DNA of 9,351 bases from Pseudomonadota bacterium (GCA_023418355.1 JAEZZU010000002.1:1-9351); one strand, 5' to 3'. Counted from the first letter of the stretch, positions 1 to 7,052 are shown. Translations and numbers: made by a program. Notes: generated from the letters alone by a model not told the origin.

Positions 1-89
1 CCGCCGCGGATGGTTTGAATGAATCGCAGCGCCTGCCTACACCTCAGACACCCTGCGCAGTGCGTTGCCCCGATTGGGAAGCCTGCTCT

Positions 90-1589
90 GTGATCACAGA
101 ACTTGAATTCAAAAGCCTGGCCAGCCAAGGCTACAACCGCATTCCTCTGGTGACAGAGGCCTTTGCCGATCTTGAAACCCCGCTCTCGCTGTACCTGAAA
201 CTGGCACATGCCGGTGGAGATGGGAAGAACAGCTTTTTGCTGGAATCCGTCGTGGGGGGCGAGCGCTTTGGCCGCTACAGCTTTATTGGCCTGCCTGCGC
301 GCAGCTGCCTGCGTGCCAGCGGCTTTGGCGCAGCAGCCAAGACCGAAGTGGTGACCGATGGCGCCGTGGTCGAAACCCATGCGGGCAATCCGCTGGATTT
401 CATCGCCGACTACCAAAAGCGCTTCAAGGTCGCACTCGTGCCCGGTCTGCCACGTTTTTGTGGCGGTCTGGCCGGTTACTTTGGCTATGACGCGGTGCGC
501 TATGCCGAGAAAAAGCTCGAAGCCTCCTGCCCGCCCGACACGCTTGGCACGCCCGACATCCTGCTGCTGCTGTGTGAAGAGCTGGCCGTCATCGACAACC
601 TCTCGGGCAAGCTGTACTTCATCGTCTATGTGAACCCCGCCGAGCCCGAGGCCTACAGCAAGGGCAAAAAGCGCATACGCCAGCTCAAGGAGCAGCTGCG
701 CTATTCGGTCAGCGTGCCGCAGATCAAGGGCGGAGAGAGCTACCCCGCCGAGCGCAGCTTTGCCAAGGCGGATTACCTCAAGGCCGTGGAGCAGGCCAAG
801 GAGCTGATTGCCGCCGGTGACTTCATGCAGGTGCAGGTGGGCCAGCGCATTCACAAGCGCTACACCGAGTCGCCCCTGTCGCTGTACCGTGCGCTGCGCT
901 CGCTCAACCCATCGCCTTACATGTACTTCTACAACTTTGGCGACTTCCAGGTCGTGGGCTCCAGCCCCGAGATTCTGGTGCGCCAGGAGCAGGTGGAAGA
1001 AGGGCAGAAGATCACCATCCGCCCGCTGGCTGGCACCCGCCCACGCGGCTCCACGCCGGAGAAGGACAAGGCCACGGAAGCCGAGCTGATTGCCGACCCC
1101 AAGGAGCGTGCCGAGCACGTGATGCTGATCGACCTGGCGCGCAACGATATTGGCCGCATTGCCAAGACCGGCAGCGTGAAGGTGACCGAAGCCTTTGTCG
1201 TGGAGCGCTACAGCCACGTCATGCACATCGTGAGCAATGTGGAAGGTATCCTCAAGGACGGCATGAGCAGCATGGATGTGCTCAAGGCCACCTTCCCGGC
1301 GGGCACGCTCTCGGGCGCGCCCAAGGTACATGCCATGGAAATCATTGACCAGCTCGAACCTACCAAGCGCGGCATCTACGGCGGCGCGGTCGGTTACCTG
1401 AGCTTTGCCGGTCACATGGACATGGCGATTGCCATTCGCACCGGTGTGATCAAGGACGGCAACTTGTATGTGCAGGCTGCTGCCGGTGTGGTGGCGGACT
1501 CGGTGCCTGAGATGGAATGGCGCGAAACCGAGCACAAGGCGCGTGCCTTGCTGCGTGCGGCAGAACTGGTAGAGGAGGGCCTGGAATGA
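90..1589 (+). CDS. trpE: Anthranilate synthase component I (TrpE), likely GTG start
   Basis: Large subunit of anthranilate synthase; it converts chorismate to anthranilate with ammonia delivered by TrpG, the first committed step of tryptophan synthesis in the cytoplasm. From the GTG at 90 the protein is 499 aa, the normal TrpE length. Visible chorismate-binding-domain motifs are LAGTRPRG (about 313-320), ERAEHVMLIDLARND (339-353), TFPAGTLSGAPK (401-412) and QAAAGVVADS (462-471). An N-terminal LLES motif (50-53) matches the tryptophan feedback site known in enterobacterial TrpE, so feedback inhibition is inferred. The reading frame stays open upstream to a TTG at 15 and the window edge, but those 25 codons (Pro/Cys-rich) look unlike TrpE. 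GGGAAG at 76-81 lies 8 bases before the GTG, and homologues begin with an ITELEF-like sequence. The stop overlaps the trpG start (ATGA). Identity is certain; the start is likely. Confidence 0.96.
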   Translation: MITELEFKSLASQGYNRIPLVTEAFADLETPLSLYLKLAHAGGDGKNSFLLESVVGGERFGRYSFIGLPARSCLRASGFGAAAKTEVVTDGAVVETHAGNPLDFIADYQKRFKVALVPGLPRFCGGLAGYFGYDAVRYAEKKLEASCPPDTLGTPDILLLLCEELAVIDNLSGKLYFIVYVNPAEPEAYSKGKKRIRQLKEQLRYSVSVPQIKGGESYPAERSFAKADYLKAVEQAKELIAAGDFMQVQVGQRIHKRYTESPLSLYRALRSLNPSPYMYFYNFGDFQVVGSSPEILVRQEQVEEGQKITIRPLAGTRPRGSTPEKDKATEAELIADPKERAEHVMLIDLARNDIGRIAKTGSVKVTEAFVVERYSHVMHIVSNVEGILKDGMSSMDVLKATFPAGTLSGAPKVHAMEIIDQLEPTKRGIYGGAVGYLSFAGHMDMAIAIRTGVIKDGNLYVQAAAGVVADSVPEMEWRETEHKARALLRAAELVEEGLE

Positions 1590-2167
1590 AGCTCCTGATG
1601 ATCGACAACTACGACAGCTTTACCTACAACATCGTCCAGTACTTTGGCGAGCTGGGGGCTGACGTGACCGTGGTGCGCAATGACGAAGCCACGCTGGACG
1701 ATGTGATCGCGCTGGTGGAGCGCGAAGGCATGGAACGCATCGTGATTTCGCCCGGCCCCTGCTCGCCAGCGGAAGCGGGCATTTCCGTGGCGGCCATCCA
1801 GCACTTCGCGGGCAAGCTGCCGGTGCTGGGCGTGTGTCTGGGCCACCAGAGCATTGGCGCAGCATTTGGCGGCCGCATTGTGCGCGCAGGCCAGCAAATG
1901 CATGGCAAGACCAGCGTCATCACCACCAACCAGCAGGGCGTGTTTGCTGATCTGCCACAGCAGTTCACGGTGAACCGCTACCACTCGCTGGTGATTGAAA
2001 AATCGACCTTGCCTGAGTGTCTGGAAATCACCGCGACGAGCGAGGACGGCGAGATTCAAGGCGTGCGCCATAAAACGCTGGCGGTGGAAGGCGTGCAGTT
2101 TCACCCCGAGAGCATCCTGACCGAACATGGTCACGCCATGCTCAAGAACTTTCTCGACCAGAAGTAA
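1586..2167 (+). CDS. trpG: Anthranilate synthase component II, glutamine amidotransferase (TrpG)
   Basis: Class I glutamine amidotransferase subunit (193 aa) that hydrolyses glutamine and channels ammonia to TrpE. The Rossmann-like start (LLMIDNYDSFTYN, 3-15), the oxyanion-loop motif SPGPCSP (55-61), the nucleophile elbow GVCLGHQ with Cys84, and the His173/Glu175 pair in QFHPES complete the Cys-His-Glu triad. The chosen ATG overlaps the trpE stop by 4 bases (ATGA) and has a strong Shine-Dalgarno GAGGAGGG at 1572-1579, 6 bases upstream. A longer in-frame start at 1517 lies inside trpE and adds residues not found in the family. The overlap implies translational coupling and equimolar subunits. 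In some bacteria this subunit also serves 4-aminobenzoate synthesis; the trpE neighbour argues that tryptophan is its main job here. An intrinsic terminator begins 5 bases after the stop. Confidence 0.97.
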   Translation: MKLLMIDNYDSFTYNIVQYFGELGADVTVVRNDEATLDDVIALVEREGMERIVISPGPCSPAEAGISVAAIQHFAGKLPVLGVCLGHQSIGAAFGGRIVRAGQQMHGKTSVITTNQQGVFADLPQQFTVNRYHSLVIEKSTLPECLEITATSEDGEIQGVRHKTLAVEGVQFHPESILTEHGHAMLKNFLDQK

Positions 2168-2172
2168 ACGCC

Positions 2173-2209
2173 AAGGCCGCACTGCTGCATGCAGGCGGCC
2201 TTTGTTTTT
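2173..2209 (+). terminator. Intrinsic terminator between trpG and trpD
   Basis: AAGGCCGC (2173-2180) pairs perfectly with GCGGCCTT (2195-2202). Inside this, CTGC (2182-2185) pairs with GCAG (2191-2194) after one bulged A, leaving the 5-base loop TGCAT. A T-rich run, TTTGTTTTT (2201-2209), follows. By shape this is a strong Rho-independent terminator. Its position inside the trp block is unusual and suggests that trpDC depends on read-through or its own promoter. Confidence 0.85.
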
Positions 2210-2210
2210 G

Positions 2211-2259
2211 ATAGCTGCCAGCGCTGGTATTGCTTAGGTTTTCAAGCAATAAATATCTA
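2211..2259. repeat. Intergenic palindromic repeat element upstream of trpD
   Basis: Just after the terminator lie a 10-base perfect palindrome, CCAGCGCTGG (2218-2227), and next to it an 8-base inverted repeat TATTGCTT (2228-2235) / AAGCAATA (2244-2251) with loop AGGTTTTC. The leading 17 bases ATAGCTGCCAGCGCTGG resemble sequence at 8814-8830 (13 of 17 identical) and, more loosely, at 5103-5119. This fits a dispersed Comamonadaceae intergenic repeat. The stretch is more A+T-rich than the genes around it and holds no plausible small gene. Confidence 0.5.
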
Positions 2260-2314
2260 AAAGCCAGTCATTGCAAGCGCAAGCAGCTTCTAAAGAAATA
2301 GCAAAGGATGTGCC

Positions 2315-3349
2315 ATGACCAAGATCACCCCCCAGGAAGCGCTGCAACGCACCATCGAACACCGCGAAATTTTCCACGACGAGATGCTGGAGCTGATGCG
2401 CATGATCATGCGCGGCGAGCTCTCGCCCTTGATGACGGCTTCCATCATCACCGGCCTGCGCGTGAAGAAGGAAACCATTGGCGAAATCACCGCAGCAGCA
2501 GAGGTGATGCGCGAGTTTTCGAACAAGGTGCAGGTGCACGACAAGACCCACCTCGTGGACATCGTCGGCACGGGCGGCGATGGTGCCAACACCTTCAACA
2601 TCTCGACCTGCGCGACCTTTGTGATCGCGGCGGCGGGCGGCAAGGTCAGCAAGCATGGTGGCCGCAGCGTGAGCAGCAAATCGGGCAGCGCGGACGCGAT
2701 GGAAGCGCTGGGGGTGAACATCAACCTCAAGCCCGGGCAAATTGCTGATTGCATCCGCGATGTGGGCATCGGCTTCATGTTCGCGCCCAACCACCACCCT
2801 GCCATGAAGAACGTCGCCCCCGTGCGCAAGGAGCTGGGTGTGCGCACCATCTTTAACATCCTCGGCCCTCTGACCAATCCTGCCGGTGCGCCCAATATCC
2901 TGATGGGCGTGTTCCACGAAGACCTGGTCGGCATCCAGGTGCGTGCCTTGCAGCGCCTCGGTGCCGAGCATGCGCTCGTGGTCTATGGCCGCGATGGGCT
3001 GGATGAAATCAGCCTGGGTGCAGGCACGCTGGTCGGTGAACTCAAGGACGGCGTGGTGCGCGAATACGAAATCCACCCCGAAGACTTTGGCCTGCGCATG
3101 GCCGGCACCCGTGCGCTGAAGGTGGAAACGCCTGAGGACTCCAAAGCCATGCTCATGGGCGTGCTGCAGGGCGAGCAAGGCCCCGCGCGCGACATCGTGT
3201 GCCTGAACGCTGGTGCAGCGCTGTATGCGGCCAATGTGGCGCCCAGCATCGAAGATGGCCTCAAGCGCGCTCAAGCCGTAATTGACAGTGGCGCTGCGCT
3301 CAAGAAGCTGCAAGAACTGGTGGCTTACAGCAGTCAGCTGACAGCGTGA
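2315..3349 (+). CDS. trpD: Anthranilate phosphoribosyltransferase (TrpD)
   Basis: Transfers phosphoribose from PRPP to anthranilate, giving N-(5'-phosphoribosyl)-anthranilate, the second step of the tryptophan pathway. The 344 aa length is typical. A helical N-terminal domain (about 1-70) is followed by the glycine-rich PRPP-binding loop GTGGDG (85-90, continuing ANTFNIST), then KHGGRSVSSKSGSAD (113-127) for phosphate and substrate binding, and later the anthranilate-side segment FAPNHHPAMK and the conserved LGPLTNPA. The ATG at 2315 has the Shine-Dalgarno AAAGGA (2303-2308) 6 bases upstream. It is a stand-alone enzyme, not fused to TrpG as in enterobacteria. It is separated from trpG by 147 bases with a terminator and repeat, but from trpC by only 51 bases, so trpD and trpC are probably cotranscribed. 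Confidence 0.97.
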   Translation: MTKITPQEALQRTIEHREIFHDEMLELMRMIMRGELSPLMTASIITGLRVKKETIGEITAAAEVMREFSNKVQVHDKTHLVDIVGTGGDGANTFNISTCATFVIAAAGGKVSKHGGRSVSSKSGSADAMEALGVNINLKPGQIADCIRDVGIGFMFAPNHHPAMKNVAPVRKELGVRTIFNILGPLTNPAGAPNILMGVFHEDLVGIQVRALQRLGAEHALVVYGRDGLDEISLGAGTLVGELKDGVVREYEIHPEDFGLRMAGTRALKVETPEDSKAMLMGVLQGEQGPARDIVCLNAGAALYAANVAPSIEDGLKRAQAVIDSGAALKKLQELVAYSSQLTA

Positions 3350-3400
3350 ATCTCAGAGCATCGACAATAAGCCTTACAGCCCAAGCATAGAAAGCACACC

Positions 3401-4201
3401 ATGTCCGATATCCTGAAAAAAATCTGCGACGTCAAAGTCCAGGAAGTGGCTGCCGCCAAGCGCGCCATGTCGTTTACAGACATGCGCCGCGACGCGGAAA
3501 GCCGAGTCTCTACGCGTGACTTTGTGGGTGCGATTCGCGCCAAGATCGCCAAGGGCCACGCCGGCGTGATCGCCGAAGTGAAAAAAGCCAGCCCCAGCAA
3601 AGGCGTGATCCGCGCTGACTTTGACCCCGTGGACATCGCCCAGAGCTACATGGTGGGCAACGGCAAGATCAGCGCGGCCTGCCTGTCAGTGCTGACGGAT
3701 CGCCAGTTCTTCCAGGGCGAGCCAGACTTTCTGAAGCAAGCCCGCGCCAGCACGCTGCTGCCCGTGCTGCGCAAGGACTTCATGGTCGACCCCTACCAGA
3801 TCTACGAATCGCGCGTGATGGGCGCGGACTGCGTGCTGCTGATTGCGGCTTGTCTGGATGATGCGCAAATGGCCGAGATGGAACAGATCGCCCACAGCCT
3901 CGACATGGCCGTGCTGGTCGAGGTGCACGACGGCGAAGAGCTGCAGCGTGCCTTGAAACTCAAGACCCCGCTGGTGGGTATCAACAACCGCAATCTGCGC
4001 ACGTTTGAAGTCGATATCCAGACCTCGATTCAGCTGAAAAAGGACGTGCCTGCTGACCGCCTGCTGGTGACGGAATCAGGCATCGCCACCAAGGACGATG
4101 TGAAGGCCATGCGTGATGCGGGCATCGACGCGTTTCTCGTCGGTGAAGCCTTTATGCGCGCCAGAGAACCCGGGGAAGCGCTGGCCAAGCTGTTTGGCTG
4201 A
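3401..4201 (+). CDS. trpC: Indole-3-glycerol phosphate synthase (TrpC)
   Basis: Closes the indole ring: converts carboxyphenylamino-deoxyribulose phosphate to indole-3-glycerol phosphate with loss of CO2 and water. At 266 aa it is a monofunctional TIM-barrel enzyme without the TrpF domain found fused in E. coli. Expected catalytic residues are visible: Glu59 and Lys61 in IAEVKKASPSKG, Lys125 in LRKDFMVDPYQIYE, Glu174 in LVEVHDGEEL and Asn195 in GINNRNL. The C-terminal phosphate-binding strands VTESGI and FLVGEAFM are also present. The start is the ATG at 3401 with a weak AGAAAG (3389-3394) 6 bases upstream; homologues begin with a similar SDIL-type sequence. The gene follows trpD closely and is followed by a strong hairpin terminator. 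The substrate must come from a TrpF encoded elsewhere. Confidence 0.97.
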   Translation: MSDILKKICDVKVQEVAAAKRAMSFTDMRRDAESRVSTRDFVGAIRAKIAKGHAGVIAEVKKASPSKGVIRADFDPVDIAQSYMVGNGKISAACLSVLTDRQFFQGEPDFLKQARASTLLPVLRKDFMVDPYQIYESRVMGADCVLLIAACLDDAQMAEMEQIAHSLDMAVLVEVHDGEELQRALKLKTPLVGINNRNLRTFEVDIQTSIQLKKDVPADRLLVTESGIATKDDVKAMRDAGIDAFLVGEAFMRAREPGEALAKLFG

Positions 4202-4220
4202 GCGGTGAACTACACCTGGA

Positions 4221-4265
4221 CAGGCGCTGCCGCTTCAAAAATCAAAGCGGCTAGCGCCTGTTTTT
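4221..4265 (+). terminator. Intrinsic terminator after trpC (repeat-like stem)
   Basis: CAGGCGCTGCCGCTT (4221-4235) pairs with AAGCGGCTAGCGCCTG (4245-4260) over 15 base pairs with one bulged T, around a 9-base A-rich loop, and TTTTT follows (4261-4265). It should end the trpDC transcript. The right arm contains GGCTAGCGC, close to the ATAGCT...AGCGCT signature of the other intergenic repeats, so this terminator may derive from the same repeat family. Confidence 0.85.
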
Positions 4266-4294
4266 ATGAGGTTTGAAAGAGAAAGTGGTCTGAA

Positions 4295-5014
4295 ATGTCC
4301 GAAAAACCAGCGCAAGCAGCTACGCAATTGATGAGCGCCAACCCCAGCGACTGGCCTGTGGCACCGGGCTGGCAGGACATTGTCGACAGCTTCTTTTTCT
4401 CGCCACAAGGCCAGCAGGTGCTGGACTTTTTGCAGCAGCGGCTCGATGACGGGGCTGTGATTTTTCCGCCCCAGCCTCTGCGTGCGCTGGAGCTGACAGC
4501 GCCTGACGATGTGCGTGTGGTGATTCTGGGCCAGGACCCGTACCACGGCCGCGGGCAGGCCGAAGGGCTGGCGTTTTCCGTGGCGCCCGGCGTGCGCCTG
4601 CCGCCTTCGCTGCAGAACATCTTCAAGGAAATGCAGCGTGATCTGGGTGTGCCGTTCCCGCCATTTCCGAACCCCGGAGGCTCACTGGTGAAATGGGCGC
4701 AAAACGGTGTGTTGCTGCTCAACACCTGCCTGACGGTGGAAGAAGGGCAAGCCGCCAGCCACAGCAAAAAAGGCTGGGAAGTGCTGACCGACGCCATCAT
4801 CCAGCACGTGGCTGAGCAGGGCCGCCCCACCGTGTTCATGCTCTGGGGCAGCCACGCCCAGTCCAAACGCGTGCTGATCCCGCAGGACCGCGGCCATCTG
4901 GTGCTGATGAGCAACCACCCCTCGCCGCTGTCGGCGCTGCACCCGCCCGTGCCGTTTATGGGCAATGGGCACTTTGGGCAGGCCAAGGCGTTTCGGGAGC
5001 GGCACGGGTATTGA
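4295..5014 (+). CDS. ung: Uracil-DNA glycosylase, family 1 (Ung)
   Basis: Removes uracil from DNA, starting base-excision repair after cytosine deamination or dUTP incorporation. At 239 aa it has the normal family length plus a slightly long N-terminus. Motif A, GQDPYHG (79-85), holds the water-activating Asp81; FPPFPNPGGSLVKWAQNGVL carries the region that contacts DNA; LLLNTCLTV contains Asn143 for uracil recognition; and HPSPLSA (208-214) supplies catalytic His208 and the intercalating Leu212. After this motif the protein reads LHPPVPFMGNGHF, about two residues longer than the HRGFFGCRHF version in E. coli, a variation I regard as lineage-specific. The ATG at 4295 has no strong Shine-Dalgarno, only the purine-rich GAAAGAGAAAG near 4275-4285, which may mean modest translation. 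The gene stands alone between hairpins. Confidence 0.96.
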   Translation: MSEKPAQAATQLMSANPSDWPVAPGWQDIVDSFFFSPQGQQVLDFLQQRLDDGAVIFPPQPLRALELTAPDDVRVVILGQDPYHGRGQAEGLAFSVAPGVRLPPSLQNIFKEMQRDLGVPFPPFPNPGGSLVKWAQNGVLLLNTCLTVEEGQAASHSKKGWEVLTDAIIQHVAEQGRPTVFMLWGSHAQSKRVLIPQDRGHLVLMSNHPSPLSALHPPVPFMGNGHFGQAKAFRERHGY

Positions 5015-5015
5015 A

Positions 5016-5035
5016 CCGCCTGCGCGGGCGGCTTT
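5016..5035 (+). terminator. Possible weak terminator after ung
   Basis: CCGCC (5016-5020) and GGCGG (5027-5031) form a 5-base-pair G+C stem around TGCGCG, 2 bases after the ung stop. Only CTTTATA follows, so the U-tract is poor. It may be an inefficient intrinsic terminator or a stabilising 3' hairpin. Confidence 0.4.
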
Positions 5036-5066
5036 ATAGAACTTTACAAGCCCCCATCTGCTGTAT

Positions 5067-5081
5067 TGAGAACGATTCTCA
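5067..5081. promoter_or_regulatory. Fur box-like operator upstream of the iron importer
   Basis: TGAGAACGATTCTCA is a perfect 7-1-7 inverted repeat centred on G5074. It matches the Fur core TGATAATNATTATCA at 11 of the 14 defined positions and has the GAGAA/TTCTC form. It lies 57 bases before the start of a siderophore-binding protein gene, so iron-dependent repression of the four-gene operon is strongly suggested. Binding itself is inferred. Confidence 0.8.
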
Positions 5082-5087
5082 TACAAT
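5082..5087 (+). promoter_or_regulatory. Candidate -10 element of the iron importer promoter
   Basis: TACAAT matches TATAAT at 5 of 6 positions and abuts the Fur-box-like palindrome, so bound Fur would cover the promoter. No good -35 hexamer lies 16-18 bases upstream (TGCTGT at 5059-5064 is poor). The call therefore rests on the -10 match and its position. Confidence 0.4.
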
Positions 5088-5088
5088 G

Positions 5089-5109
5089 CAGCTATTGATG
5101 AAATAGCTG
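5089..5109. repeat. Perfect inverted repeat between Fur box and binding-protein start
   Basis: CAGCTATT (5089-5096) and AATAGCTG (5102-5109) are exact reverse complements around the 5-base spacer GATGA. The element sits 7 bases after the Fur-box palindrome and 28 bases before the ATG. It could be a second operator, a leader hairpin if transcription starts upstream of it, or part of the intergenic repeat family whose ATAGCT signature it contains (5103-5108). Confidence 0.5.
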
Positions 5110-5137
5110 TCGCGCGCTGCGGCCAAGGAAGTTGAAC

Positions 5138-6067
5138 ATGAATGCTGTGTGGAATCGTCGCCAGACCCTGGCAGGCTTGATGTTGGCCATGGCACTGCCT
5201 TTTGCTGCTGCGCATGCGGCGCAGACCGTCAAGGTGCAGGACAACACGGGCGAAGTGGAAATGCCGCTCAAGCCCAAGACCGTGCTGGTCTATGACTACG
5301 GCGCGCTGGACATCATCCGCACGCTGGGCGGCGATGTGGCAGGCAACCCCCAGCAGGCCTTGCCGCCAGTGCTCAAGCAGTTTGGTGATGCCAGCAAGTA
5401 CGCCAACATTGGCACGCTGTTTGAGCCTGACTATGAAAAAGTCAAAGCACTCAAGCCTGATCTGATCATTGCGGGCAATCGTTCGCTGCCCAAGGTCGAA
5501 GAACTCAAGAAGTTTGCGCCCGTGTTGGATGTGACCATCGACAACCAGAACCAGATGGCGCACGTCTATCGCAATATCCGCTCGATTGCGGCCATCTACG
5601 GTGAGCCGGACAAGGGCGAGCAAGAAATCAAGGCCATCGAGGCAGGCATTGCCGATGTGAAGGCCAAGGCCAGCAAAAAGGGCGGGGCGCTGTTCATCAT
5701 GACCAATGGTGGCAAGCTCAGCGCCTATGGTCCCGGCTCGCGCTTTGACATGCTGTATTCCGTGTTTGGCGTGAACCCCATCAAGGACAAGATTGAAGTG
5801 TCCAAGCACGGTCAGGCCGTGTCGTTTGAGTACCTGCTCAAGACCAATCCCGACTACCTGCTGGTGCTGGACCGTGATGCGGCCATTGGCAACGATGGCG
5901 CAGCCGCCAAAAAGCTGCTGGATAACAAGCTGGTGCATGCGACCAAGGCCTGGCGCAATGGCAATGTGGTGTATCTGAACGCTGCAGACTGGTACACCAT
6001 GTCCAATTCGAGCCCATCCGCGCTCAAAGCCAATTTGAAACAGTTATCGGATGCTTTTAGCAAATAA
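5138..6067 (+). CDS. Periplasmic ferric-siderophore-binding protein (CeuE/FatB/YclQ-like)
   Basis: Substrate-binding component of the ABC importer, 309 aa. Residues 1-28 form a signal peptide: NRRQ, a hydrophobic stretch LAGLMLAMALPFAAA, and a cleavage site near AHA-A or HAA-Q. There is no lipobox Cys, so the mature protein should be free in the periplasm. The mature part has class III binding-protein features: two lobes joined by a long helix, GTLFEPDYEKVKALKPDLII in lobe 1 and FEYLLKTNPDYLLVLDRD in lobe 2. Arg115 (GNRS), Arg202 (GSRF), His224 (KHGQ), Arg246 (LDRD) and Tyr286 (DWYT) fall at spacings that match, as I recall them, the ligand residues of Campylobacter CeuE, which binds tetradentate catecholate ferric complexes. 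The ATG at 5138 has AAGGAA (5125-5130) 7 bases upstream; the TTG at 5132 is too close to it. The gene overlaps the next by 17 bases. Family is sure; the exact ligand is inferred. Confidence 0.9.
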   Translation: MNAVWNRRQTLAGLMLAMALPFAAAHAAQTVKVQDNTGEVEMPLKPKTVLVYDYGALDIIRTLGGDVAGNPQQALPPVLKQFGDASKYANIGTLFEPDYEKVKALKPDLIIAGNRSLPKVEELKKFAPVLDVTIDNQNQMAHVYRNIRSIAAIYGEPDKGEQEIKAIEAGIADVKAKASKKGGALFIMTNGGKLSAYGPGSRFDMLYSVFGVNPIKDKIEVSKHGQAVSFEYLLKTNPDYLLVLDRDAAIGNDGAAAKKLLDNKLVHATKAWRNGNVVYLNAADWYTMSNSSPSALKANLKQLSDAFSK

Positions 6068-7049
6068 ACACACACCCGCGGGGCGTACCGCCCTGGCGTG
6101 GACAGGGGCCCTTGTGGCCCTTTTTGCATTGGCGCTGTGGAGCCTGTCGGTGGGCGTGAGCGATGTGTCGTGGAACACCTTGTGGAGCGACAGCGAAGAC
6201 GACATGGTGGCCCAAGTGCTGATGTACTCGCGCGTGCCGCGCACACTGGCGCTGATCTTGGCAGGCAGCGCCATGGCCGTGGCGGGCCTGTTGATGCAGA
6301 TGCTGGCGCGCAACCATTTTGTGGAGCCATCGACCATGGGTACGGTGGAGTCCGCCACGCTGGGCATGCTGTTTTGCATGCTGGTGGCGCCTGATCTACC
6401 CGTGTTTGCCAAGATGGGCATTTCAGCCGTCACAGCCATGGCGGGTACGGCCTTGTTCATGGCGATTCTGTCGCGCATCCGCCTGCGCTCGGCGTGGATT
6501 GTGCCGCTGGTGGGCTTGATTTTGGCGGGGGTGATTGAGGCTGCGACCACGTTCTGGGCCTATCAGTACGACATGATCCAGTCGCTGCGTGCGTTCTCGA
6601 ATGGCGACTTTTCCGTGGTGATTGAGGGACGCTACGAGATGCTGTGGCTCTCGCTCGGTGTGACGGCGCTGGCCGTGCTGGCGGCGGACCGTTTCACCGT
6701 GGCAGGCCTGGGTGAATCGTTTGCGACCAATCTGGGTCTGAACTACAAGGCGCTGGTGCTGCAGGGGCTGATTGTGGTGTCGGTGGTGACGGCCTGCGTG
6801 GTGGTGACGGTGGGATCGATTCCGTTTGTGGGCTTGATCGTCCCCAACGTCGTGCGCCTGATCGTGGGGGACAACGTGCGCCGCAGCGTGTGGTGGGTGG
6901 CGATTGCCGGTGCGGCGTTGACGCTGATTTGCGACCTGTTTGGCCGCCTCATCATTGCCCCCTATGAAATTCCCGTCGGCACCGTCATGGGCGTGGTCGG
7001 CAGTGGTTTGTTTTTGGCGATTTTGCTGCGCCGTCGTATCAAGGGATAA
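6051..7049 (+). CDS. FecCD-family siderophore ABC transporter permease, first subunit
   Basis: Inner-membrane permease of 332 aa with about 9-10 hydrophobic segments, the first near residues 14-34. Family landmarks are SRVPRTLALILAG (60-72), GLLMQMLARNHFVEPSTMG (79-97; the usual form has Q..LRNPLADP..LG) and the cytoplasmic coupling segment GLIVPNVVRLIVGD (261-274) that docks on the ATPase. It corresponds to FatD, CeuB, VctD or YclN in related systems and should form a heterodimer with the next gene product. The ATG at 6051 lies 17 bases inside the binding-protein gene, in another frame, with only a weak Shine-Dalgarno (ATCGG); translation probably depends on coupling. No better ATG exists until residue 52, beyond the first membrane segment, so this start is preferred. 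Confidence 0.92.
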   Translation: MLLANKHTPAGRTALAWTGALVALFALALWSLSVGVSDVSWNTLWSDSEDDMVAQVLMYSRVPRTLALILAGSAMAVAGLLMQMLARNHFVEPSTMGTVESATLGMLFCMLVAPDLPVFAKMGISAVTAMAGTALFMAILSRIRLRSAWIVPLVGLILAGVIEAATTFWAYQYDMIQSLRAFSNGDFSVVIEGRYEMLWLSLGVTALAVLAADRFTVAGLGESFATNLGLNYKALVLQGLIVVSVVTACVVVTVGSIPFVGLIVPNVVRLIVGDNVRRSVWWVAIAGAALTLICDLFGRLIIAPYEIPVGTVMGVVGSGLFLAILLRRRIKG

Positions 7050-7052
7050 CAC

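Noticed and set aside
1..89. Possible trp leader peptide or attenuator before trpE
   Set aside because: Only one isolated in-frame TGG is present, there are no tandem Trp codons, and no antiterminator/terminator pair or T-run is visible.
1412..2182. 256-codon open frame on the - strand opposite the end of trpE and trpG
   Set aside because: It starts inside the trpG terminator hairpin and is fully antisense to conserved coding sequence.
2168..2314. Small gene or regulatory RNA between trpG and trpD
   Set aside because: The terminator and palindromes explain the visible structure; no short frame has a convincing ribosome site, and no promoter is clear enough to call an RNA.
2234..3313. 359-codon open frame on the - strand opposite trpD
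   Set aside because: It is a mirror of trpD codon bias (His/Ala/Asp-rich), has no recognisable motif and overlaps an unambiguous gene completely.
4682..5938. 418-codon open frame on the - strand across ung and the binding-protein gene
   Set aside because: It is antisense to two clearly functional genes, spans their promoter region, is rich in His, Gln and Arg as expected of a shadow frame in G+C-rich DNA, and resembles no family.
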